From NCBI GenBank assembly GCA_027623325.1, contig JAQBXY010000003.1, positions 62,001-126,000 of the forward strand: 64,000 nucleotides of DNA, written 5' to 3'. The notes beneath the pieces are model-generated. The model worked only from the letters and a program-made list of their open reading frames with translations. It was not told the origin of the DNA and ran no database searches. Both the position numbers and the translations under genes were made by a program. Origin of the DNA: Gemmatimonadota bacterium (GTDB lineage: Bacteria > Gemmatimonadota > Gemmatimonadetes > Longimicrobiales > Gaopeijiaceae). Numbering within the stretch: position 1 is the stretch's first letter; each line of letters begins with the position of its first letter. Of the stretch, positions 27,266 through 35,200 are shown piece after piece.

Positions 27266-29037
27266 GATTCGAATCCTGCGTAAGGGTTCAAGAGGTCGAA
27301 CTGCATCATATCCCATGCGGCCGTCGGACAGCGCTCAGCGCAAAGTCCGCAGTGCACACACAGGTCTTCATCCTTGACCATGACACGGGCGGTCTGAGGG
27401 AGGCCCTCCGACACATAAAGCGCCTGGCCGAGATTCTCCGCGGGAGCCATGAGACGACCCCGCAGGTCGTCTTCTTCGCCGCCGGGAACGATACTGAGAC
27501 ATAAGACCGGACAGACGTCGACACACGCGTCACACTCGATGCACAGATTCGCCGTGAAGTCGGTCTGAACATCGCAGTTCAGACACCGCTCGACCTCCCG
27601 GGTCGTCTGCTTGAGATCGAAGCCCAACTCGGCCTCAACACCCATGTCGGAGAGCCGCTTTTCGAGCTCCTCGTACCGCATCGGCGTCCGATCGACCGGG
27701 TCGTAATCATTCGAGTAACGCCACTCGTGCAGACCCATCTTCGTCGAGACCAGGTTCATGCCATACGGTGGCCTGTCACCAACGGGAATTTGCTGGCAGT
27801 AATTGTGGATCGAGATCGCAGCCTGATGACCGTGCTCGACCGCCCAAATGATGTTCTCCGGTCCCCATGCGGCATCACCACCGACGAATACACCCGAGCG
27901 GGTCGTCATGAACGTCGCGCGGTCCACGACCGGCATGTCCCAGTCACCAAACTCGATACCGATGTCTTTCTCGATCCACGGGAACGCGTTGTCCTGACCG
28001 ATGGCGAGCACGACATCGTCGGCGGGAATGAACACCTCTTCCAGCGTCGTGCTGACCAGACGGCCCTTCTCGTTCTCCGCCCACTCGACCACATCGAAGA
28101 TCATCCCGGTCAGCCGCCCATCCTCCACTACGAACCGCTGAGGCGAGTGGTTGACTATGATCTCGATGCGCTCGTCCTCGGCATCCTCCAACTCCCACGG
28201 GGAGGCCTTGAAGTAGGGGCGCGGCTTCCGTGCCATCACCTTGATGTCCGTCCCGCCCATGCGCCGCGAGCTTCGACAGCAATCCATGGCGGTGTTCCCG
28301 ACCCCAATGACCAGCACACGCTCCCCGATCGAGTCGATATGGCCGAAGTGAATGGACTCGAGCCACTCAATTCCGATGTGAACGTTGGCGTCGGCCTCTT
28401 CCCGGCCGGGGATGTCCAATTCCTTCCCCTTCGGAGCCCCCGTGCCGACGAACACTGCGTCGAAGCCACCCGTGTCCAACAGCTCCTTCATCGAGTCGAT
28501 CCGGTGGTTGTACCGTACCTCGACACCCATGTCGAGGATCATGTCGATCTCTTCCTCAAGGACTTCCACCGGCAACCGGAAGGAGGGAATGTTCGTCCTC
28601 ATGAGGCCCCCGGCCTTGGGTAAGCCCTCGAAGATCGTGCACTCGTAGCCGAGCGGCATGAGATCGTTGGCCACCGTGAGCGAAGCCGGGCCAGCGCCGA
28701 TCAGGGCGATCTTCTTGCCGTTCTTGGTCTCGGGAGCCGTCGGGAGCAGATGTTGAACGTCGCCTCTGAGGTCGGCGGCGACGCGCTTGAGCCTGCAGAT
28801 CGCGACCGGCTCGTCCTCCACTCTCGTCCGTCGGCACGCCGGCTCACACGGACGGTCGCACGTACGACCCAAAATCCCTGGAAGAACATTCGATTGCCGA
28901 TTGAGCATGTACGACTCGGTGTACTTCCCGGCCGCGATCAAACGGATGTACTCAGGGACGTTCGTGTGGGCGGGGCACGCCCACTGGCAGTCAACGACTT
29001 TGTGGTAGTACTGCGGATCTCGAGTGTTGGTGGGCAT
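27238..29037 (-). CDS. GltD-like FAD/NAD(P) oxidoreductase with N- and C-terminal Fe-S domains
   Basis: 599 residues from ATG 29037, which has GGAG six bases upstream. The N-terminal Fe-S helical domain has CQWACPAHTNVPEYI and CDRPCEPACRR. The flavoprotein core has GAGPASLTVA (FAD), GVGNTAMDC (NAD(P)H) and GVFVGGDAAWGPENI. The C terminus has a two-cluster ferredoxin domain (CIECDACVDVCP, CVHCGLCAERCP). It resembles the glutamate synthase small subunit / NfnB architecture with an added ferredoxin. Placed directly upstream of, and overlapping, the KorA gene, it probably moves electrons between the KorAB enzyme and NAD(P)H. No glutamate synthase large subunit is present. It is the first gene of this operon. 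Confidence 0.92.
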   Translation of the reverse strand: MPTNTRDPQYYHKVVDCQWACPAHTNVPEYIRLIAAGKYTESYMLNRQSNVLPGILGRTCDRPCEPACRRTRVEDEPVAICRLKRVAADLRGDVQHLLPTAPETKNGKKIALIGAGPASLTVANDLMPLGYECTIFEGLPKAGGLMRTNIPSFRLPVEVLEEEIDMILDMGVEVRYNHRIDSMKELLDTGGFDAVFVGTGAPKGKELDIPGREEADANVHIGIEWLESIHFGHIDSIGERVLVIGVGNTAMDCCRSSRRMGGTDIKVMARKPRPYFKASPWELEDAEDERIEIIVNHSPQRFVVEDGRLTGMIFDVVEWAENEKGRLVSTTLEEVFIPADDVVLAIGQDNAFPWIEKDIGIEFGDWDMPVVDRATFMTTRSGVFVGGDAAWGPENIIWAVEHGHQAAISIHNYCQQIPVGDRPPYGMNLVSTKMGLHEWRYSNDYDPVDRTPMRYEELEKRLSDMGVEAELGFDLKQTTREVERCLNCDVQTDFTANLCIECDACVDVCPVLCLSIVPGGEEDDLRGRLMAPAENLGQALYVSEGLPQTARVMVKDEDLCVHCGLCAERCPTAAWDMMQFDLLNPYAGFESWPTTAVTV

Positions 29038-29196
29038 GCACCGCTCCGTCATGTGCTGGGGCATTCGTGGCCTGTTCGCGGACCAACCCGGCCGGAAGCG
29101 GGGCCGGCCCGGCAGAGAGTCACCGTCTTCCACCCGGACGAGCTCCCGGGGCTATCATGTGGACCGTCTCGACCAATACGCAAGAAGCCCTGTCTT

Positions 29197-29430
29197 ATGC
29201 GCCCGAGCACACCCCCTCCACCACGGCCTCTCGGGACCCACACCGCCCTTTCACTCGATCCTGATCGAATCGCGGCGTCCATCGAGACGCTCCACCGACG
29301 TATCGAGGAGCGTTTCAGCGATTCGGTGGTCCTTCAGGCGGGCGACGAGGTGGAGGCCCTCACGATGGGACTGAGTCGCAAGATCTGGCAGAAGATCATG
29401 ATCCTCGATGCCGCGTCCGGAAAACAGTGA
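29197..29430 (+). CDS. Hypothetical 77-residue protein, possibly truncated
   Basis: An ATG at 29197 opens a frame with a proline-rich leader and then an amphipathic helix (DPDRIAASIETLHRRIEERF) before an unremarkable tail. The helix looks like the N-terminal part of a longer protein, and the residues after ERFSDS may be out of place, so it could be a gene remnant. It fills the space between the divergent GltD-like gene and the convergent pilin cluster, ending one base before the stop of the PilX-like gene. No ribosome site is obvious. Confidence 0.4.
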   Translation: MRPSTPPPPRPLGTHTALSLDPDRIAASIETLHRRIEERFSDSVVLQAGDEVEALTMGLSRKIWQKIMILDAASGKQ

Positions 29431-29431
29431 C

Positions 29432-30474
29432 TCAGTTGCCCTCGAAGATCGTGTTCTCGATAAGCTCCAAGTAGGAGAGGGTCTCGTTGGCCGCGTAAAC
29501 GTTACACGAGTAGTAGCGAGCATCCGTGCGGAAGTCGACGGTCGAGTACATGTTCGGCCCCTCGAGTCCGGCCACCAGCATGCCGTTGATCCTGCCCTGA
29601 ATGATGTCGTCGACCTCCTTGGCCAGGACAATCCCGTCCCAGTCGAACGAGGACGTCGGGTCGAACACACCGTCGATAATCAGGACTCCGCGTCCGCTGA
29701 AGCTCGCGAACACCCATCCTGTGTAACGCACGAGTGGGAACGAGTCCGCCGGGAGTGAGCCAAAGTTGGAAGAGTGTTCTGGAACTCGACCGGAAAGTTC
29801 GGATCCGAGAGGACGTCCCAGCGCAGCCCGATCGAGTCGAGCATGGCCGACCACCCACCCGACCAGGTCTCCCACTGAGGGCTGCCCTCGACGTCGCTGC
29901 CGCTCGCCTCGGTGACGGTGGTCGTAGCGATCGCCCCGGTGATGTCTGATGCGCCACCACCCTGGCAGTCCCCGGAAGAATTCTGGTCGATTCCACGAGC
30001 CTGGCCACCGTTCGCGACATCGATCCGTGTCGCAGCGATCATGACCGCCGCATGGTGTGCGAGCGGACGCTTTCTGTGAATCGCATAAGCCCCCACAATC
30101 CGACGCGCCGGGGTATTCGGCGAGAAGATGTCGGCAACGGTTCCCTCGGCCCGAATGTAGTAGTAGTCGGTGACCGAATCTGCCGCGAATAATTTGCGAG
30201 TGGTCACGAGCGCGACACCATCACCGAGCGCATAGCTGACCGAGTCGCCCACGACGCCGATCTGTTCCGCGACGAAGCGCTCGAGACCTGCCCTGGCCAC
30301 GGTGAGCGCCTCGGCTCCCTGGGCGTCGTACTTCGACATCTGGAATTCGGAAGAAACGACGATGTACCCCGTCGCCCCCATGACCGATATCGCGAAGAGC
30401 ATGAACACCACAAAAATCACCACGAAACCGCCGCGTCTCTCGTCCGGAAGGGGAACCCGCGGCGGACGCCTCAT
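29432..30474 (-). pseudogene. PilX-like pilus assembly protein, one frameshift
   Basis: The first frame (30474 to about 29767) encodes a hydrophobic N-terminal helix after RRGG (FVVIFVVFMLFAISVMG) and a beta-rich domain, ending in FQNTLP. One base must then be added (CCAACTTTGG to CCAAACTTTGG) to continue NFGSLPADSFPLVRYTGWVF and on to a stop at 29432. Read this way it is about 347 residues. The N-terminal helix lacks the glutamate at position five, as in PilX-type minor pilins. The ATG at 30474 overlaps the upstream pilin stop (ATGA). Because each half has good coding character, an assembly indel is as likely as a real mutation. Confidence 0.75.
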
Positions 30475-31322
30475 CGGATGTTCCTGAGCGCGACGTTGAC
30501 CGACCACCCGAACGTAATGGCATCCTGACCACCCGTCGGGGCGGGTTTGCGCGCGTCGGCAACCAGTCGAACGGCGTTGATATTGGCCAGCCCACTCCCC
30601 GAGATCGTGTCCGAATAAGTCGACCCCGTGGTCCGGTATTGGAATTGGGCGGTGGTATCGATTCCCGTCGCGAATTCGATCAGTGCGGCGCCGTAGGTGC
30701 CGCGAAACAGGCCCAACGTCGTCGGGTCGAGCACCGACGTCTGAATCTTGTAGGTGGTCTCGCGGAACAACATCACGACGTCGCCCTCATTCGGCGAAGG
30801 CGAGAACAACAAGTTGAGGCGTCCGATACGGTGGAACTCCGAAGCCGCCCACGCCGTGTCGGCTCCATTATCCGCACAGTCCCGAGCGGAGTTATTGTCG
30901 TTTCCGTTGATGTAGCTCCACTCCGCGTTCCGGTAGGTCCACGACGTGCTCGTACGAATCGCGATGCCCGCTACTTCGACGGTGTCGAGGCGGGCCTGCC
31001 CGCCTTCGGTATGGATATCACCATCACCATCGGACGCCCACTGGCGGTTGCAGAAGACCCCCACGACGATCGGAGATCGGATGGTCAGGGTCCGCTTTCC
31101 CGCGACGATTACCCCGTTCTCGGCCGTGTTACGGATCTCTCGCGCCATCAACTCCGTGGCGACTCGCACGTTGTCCTGCGCGCCAGTCCGCAGCGTCTGG
31201 GTCGCGTAATACTGATTCTGAACGAGAAACGCGTGACTCACCAATCCGATAACGAACGTCGACAGGACCAGCGCGAACAGCGTCTCGACGAGCGTGAATC
31301 CCGCCCGGGCCGGCGCTACCAG
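30471..31322 (-). CDS. PilW-like prepilin; start codon unclear
   Basis: About 283 residues. The prepilin signature ARAGFTLVETLFALVLSTFVIGL is followed by a mostly beta domain with a central YINGNDNNSARDC segment. No ATG, GTG or TTG lies in frame close to the leader. The nearest one upstream, at 31691, would run 370 bases through the PilV gene in another frame. A CTG at 31322, overlapping the PilV stop as CTGGTAG, would give an eight-residue leader (LVAPARAG), so it is used here as an approximate start. A non-standard start by translational coupling, or a local indel, are the options. It belongs to the four-gene pilin cluster. Confidence 0.8.
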   Translation of the reverse strand: MVAPARAGFTLVETLFALVLSTFVIGLVSHAFLVQNQYYATQTLRTGAQDNVRVATELMAREIRNTAENGVIVAGKRTLTIRSPIVVGVFCNRQWASDGDGDIHTEGGQARLDTVEVAGIAIRTSTSWTYRNAEWSYINGNDNNSARDCADNGADTAWAASEFHRIGRLNLLFSPSPNEGDVVMLFRETTYKIQTSVLDPTTLGLFRGTYGAALIEFATGIDTTAQFQYRTTGSTYSDTISGSGLANINAVRLVADARKPAPTGGQDAITFGWSVNVALRNIR

Positions 31323-31711
31323 ACTGCGGACGTGTATGAGGTCACGGCGTGGGAGGGGCCCGAACTGTCGACCGTGGCGAGGGTGACCTCGATCCGTGCC
31401 AGGACCGGGGTGAGCGCCGTCACGACGACAGTCCGACGATAGCTCCAGCCCTGCACGACGACGGTATCCAGTTTCGTACCTGCGGTGATCGAATCGAACG
31501 GCGTCGCCTCGATCGAATCCAGCTGTTCGTTCGCGAGTGCCACGATCTGCGAACGGGCGCCCGCATACCGCGTCTGTGTCGACAGAGCCCCACCGACCTG
31601 CATGACCATCAAGACACCCACCGAAAAGATCACGAGGGCGCCGATCACTTCGATCAAGGTGAAGCCGACAACCCGGCGGTGGGTGGAGCATGAATGGGTG
31701 CAGGTGTTCAA
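31316..31711 (-). CDS. PilV-like minor prepilin
   Basis: 131 residues with a typical class III signal: HRRVVG then FTLIEVIGALVIFSVGVLMVM, cleavage after Gly16 and Glu at mature position five. A short beta domain follows. Minor pilins of this kind are inserted in a type IV pilus or pseudopilus tip. ATG 31711 overlaps the stop of the GspH-like gene as ATGA, and its end overlaps the PilW-like gene. No pilus motor or secretin is in the window. Confidence 0.88.
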   Translation of the reverse strand: MNTCTHSCSTHRRVVGFTLIEVIGALVIFSVGVLMVMQVGGALSTQTRYAGARSQIVALANEQLDSIEATPFDSITAGTKLDTVVVQGWSYRRTVVVTALTPVLARIEVTLATVDSSGPSHAVTSYTSAVW

Positions 31712-32199
31712 GTCTGGTCGATTTTCGAGGCTCCCATACCGTTGAACGATACAGTGTACGTCACCGCCCCGGAAGAAAACGATGCGGTCCCGACCGACCC
31801 GCCGGCCCCGCTCATGTCTGCGATCCCGCGGGGACTGAACACGAGTGAGTCCCCGGCCACGTTGAGATCGACGCCACTGAGGTCGATATCGGCGTCGGTC
31901 CCGAAGCGTCGTCGCGCGATCTCCGTCGCGGTCGTCTGGCTCTCAACTTCGTACCACAGGCTCGTCTCGAAGAATCGGATGACGACAGCCTCCTGCGACC
32001 GCACGGCAAAGCTGCGGGCCGCCGTGAGGTCCTGCGCGAAAACCTGGGCCGCTCGGCGAGCCGAGTTTCGCTGGAAGTACCGGGAGAAGCTGAGTCCCGC
32101 GAGCGTGAGGATGATGGCACTGACCATGACTACGACCGTCAACTCGATGAGCGTGAAGCCCCGTCGGCCGTAGGCCCCAGTCCGGATCAGCCCGTCCAT
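31708..32199 (-). CDS. GspH/FimT-like pseudopilin
   Basis: 163 residues. The prepilin motif YGRRG then FTLIELTVVVMVSAIILTLAG gives cleavage after Gly14 and Glu at mature position five. The body has the GspH/FimT pattern, with a helix carrying SARRAAQVFAQDLTAARSFAV followed by a beta-rich tail. It starts three bases after the glutamate dehydrogenase stop and is the first of four pilin-like genes, probably assembled as a minor-pilin priming complex. Transcription may come from the dehydrogenase promoter. Confidence 0.88.
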   Translation of the reverse strand: MDGLIRTGAYGRRGFTLIELTVVVMVSAIILTLAGLSFSRYFQRNSARRAAQVFAQDLTAARSFAVRSQEAVVIRFFETSLWYEVESQTTATEIARRRFGTDADIDLSGVDLNVAGDSLVFSPRGIADMSGAGGSVGTASFSSGAVTYTVSFNGMGASKIDQT

Positions 32200-32201
32200 C
32201 G

Positions 32202-35200
32202 CTAGCGACGGTCCTCCTGCCCGGGTCTACGACCCAGACGGTCGGCGACCCTCCCCAGTTCCCGGGCAGCAACGGATGCCGCGGCCAGCCCGATCGACTC
32301 CTCGAGCTTGAGTTCCTCGATGATCCCGATGTATCGACTCGCCTCGCGTCCCTTCAGCGAAGCGACGTCCTCATCGACTGGGCTCGCCGCGCCCTTCTCG
32401 GCGCTCGCCCTCACCAGGCCGACGGCGACCTTCCGATGCGCTCGTGACAGATCGTCCGAGAGCGCCTGGGCCGCTCGAACTTCCCATTGGTCGTTCTTCG
32501 CTGCCGAGAAGACGTGGCGACGCAGCCAGGGGACCTCGAACGCCTCGGACGCCTGATAGTACGCGTGGGCCGTCGCCACAGGGTCGGCGCCCGTCTCCCT
32601 CGCGATCTCGAGAATCTCGAGCAGCTGATCGAGGAACCTGAGCGTTATCAGCCGCCGCGAGAATCCGCCGTCGGCTCCAACCTCCTGAATCTCACGGACA
32701 CGGGCTTCGAAAAGGGTCCGCTCCTCTCCCCGCACGAAATCCCCGAACGCCTCACGAAGCTTCGCCAGTCCGCCGAGATTTTGGTCAACGATCCGTGCCG
32801 GTGAGGCTTCGGGCTCCACGTTGCGAAGCACCCAGCGTGTCGTGCGCTCGAGAACTCGCGCGAGGCCGAGAAGCCATCTATACGAGACTCGGGCATTCAA
32901 CCCGCTCGCCTGCTCGGCCATCTGACCGAGAAGCGCGCGGTGATCTCCTAGCCGTGACGCGACGAGCCAGGCTCGCACCACTTCTTCGGCTGTACGACCC
33001 GTATCCCGCATGATCCGGGTGACGAACCCCGCGCCCATCAACCCGACCAGATCGTTCGTGATCTGAGCGGTGATGATCTCACGCCGCAGTCGGTGCGAGG
33101 CCAGATTCGCCTGACCCGCCGCAATGGTCGCGGCGATTGGGAAATAGCCCAGCAAGTAGCTCTCCGTAACCGGATCGTCCGGGAGACTGCTCGCGAGCAA
33201 GCGCGTCTTCAGCGAAAGCTTCGAATAGGCCAGCAGGACACAGAGCTCCGGGCGTGCCATCGCCTGTCCTCGGTCCCGTCGCTCGAGGAGCACGTCCGTC
33301 GAGGGGAGTCCCTCAGCCGCACGGTCGAGCTCGCCCATCTTCTCGAGCGCGAACATCAGGTCTCGAAAGTCTTCGAGATTCTCCTTCGAACGAAGTTCGT
33401 CCAGTGAGATCGCGAGGCTCTGAGAGCGATTGTTGTCGAGCACCAGCTCGGCAACCGACTCGGTCAACTCCTCGAGCAGGACGTTGCGACGCTCCACCGA
33501 GATCTGACCGCTCGCCACAGCGGGTGCCAGCAGAATCTTCAGGTTGACCTCGTGATCGGACATGTCGACACCGCCGGCGTTGTCGATCGCGTCGGTGTTG
33601 ATTCGCCCACCGAGCAACGAGAACTCGACCCGCGCCCGCTGCGTAAAGCCGAGGTTGCCCCCCTCACCGACCACATCGCATCGGAGTTCGTTCGCATCGA
33701 CGCGAACCGCATCGTTCGATGGATCCCCCGCGGCTGCGTCGGTCTCGGTCCGGTGCTTCACATAGGTCCCGATTCCACCGTTCCACAGCAATTCGACCGG
33801 AGCTTTGAGGACGCTCCGAATCAGCGCCTCCCCATCGGTTGGCGCTTCGTCCGCCTCCGAGATTCCGAGCGCACGCAACGCTTGTGGAGTAAGTGCGACT
33901 TCCTTCGCCCCCCGGGAGATGATCATGCCTCCCTCGCTCAAGAGGGCCCGATCGTAATCGTCCCAACTCGATCGACCCAACGCGAAGATCCGGCTCCTCT
34001 CCGCGAAGGTGGTCGCGGGATCCGGATCCGGATCGATGAAGACGTGCCGGTGGTCAAAGGCCGCGATGAGCCGGATCTGCTCCGACAGCAACATCCCGTT
34101 GCCGAAGACGTCGCCGCTCATGTCCCCGATACCGGCGACGGTGAAGGGCTCGGTCTGAATGTCCTTGCCGTTCTCACGGAAGTGCCGTTTCACGCACTCC
34201 CATCCACCGCGCGCAGTGATTCCAACCGCCTTGTGGTCGTACCCGTTCGAACCACCCGACGCGAACGCATCGTCGAGCCAGAAGCCGTACTCGGCCGACA
34301 CGGCGTTCGCCATGTCCGAGAAGGTGGCAGTGCCCTTGTCGGCGGCCACGACCAGGTACGGATCGGGCGGGTCGTACGCGACGACATCGGGAGGCGCCAC
34401 GGTGACGCCAGCCTCGATATTGTCGGTGAGGTCAAGAAGGCCTCGGATGAGCGTTTGGTACTGACGTTTCGCTTCCTCGAAACGCTCCTCCGGATCGGAG
34501 GGAATCACCCTCGTAATGAAGCCGCCTTTCGATCCGCCCGGCACGATGACGGCGTTCTTCACCATCTGCGTGTCCACGAGACCGTGGATCTCGATGCGGA
34601 AATCGTCGGGCCGGTCACTCCACCGGATGCCACCACGCGCTACCGTCGAGCCCCGCAGGTGCACGCCCTCCATGCGCGACGAATGCACCCACACCTCGAA
34701 GAGCAACTCCGTCGGGCGAACTCGCTCGAGGTTACCGACGAGGAACTTGTACGAGATGTAGGGCACCCCTCCCGAACGCTGGTTCGGCTCGCGGCCACCC
34801 CTCCGGAAATAGTTGGTCCTTACGGAGATGCGGATAACCTCATCGAGGCGCCGGAGCGCACGGTCATCGGCTAGCAGCGAAACGCTGCGCAGTGATCCGT
34901 TGAAGGCCGCCCGGACATCGCTGATCGCGGCGAGCCGCTGCTCGCGAGACAAGCCTGACGCGGGGTCGAATTTCAACTTGAAGAGGTCGAAGAGTTCCCG
35001 CGCGATGCCAGGGTATTGAACGAGGGCGTTCGGCAGCGCCAGACGACTCGGCACCATGCCTACCTGGAACGCATAGCCCGCAAAGCCTCGCAACACATCC
35101 ACTTCACGCCAGTGGAGTCCGGCGCTTACGACCAGCGCATTCAGCGAGTCGCTCACCACATCGCCCGCTCTCGCCGCCAAGATGGTGTCGGAGAGCAGCG

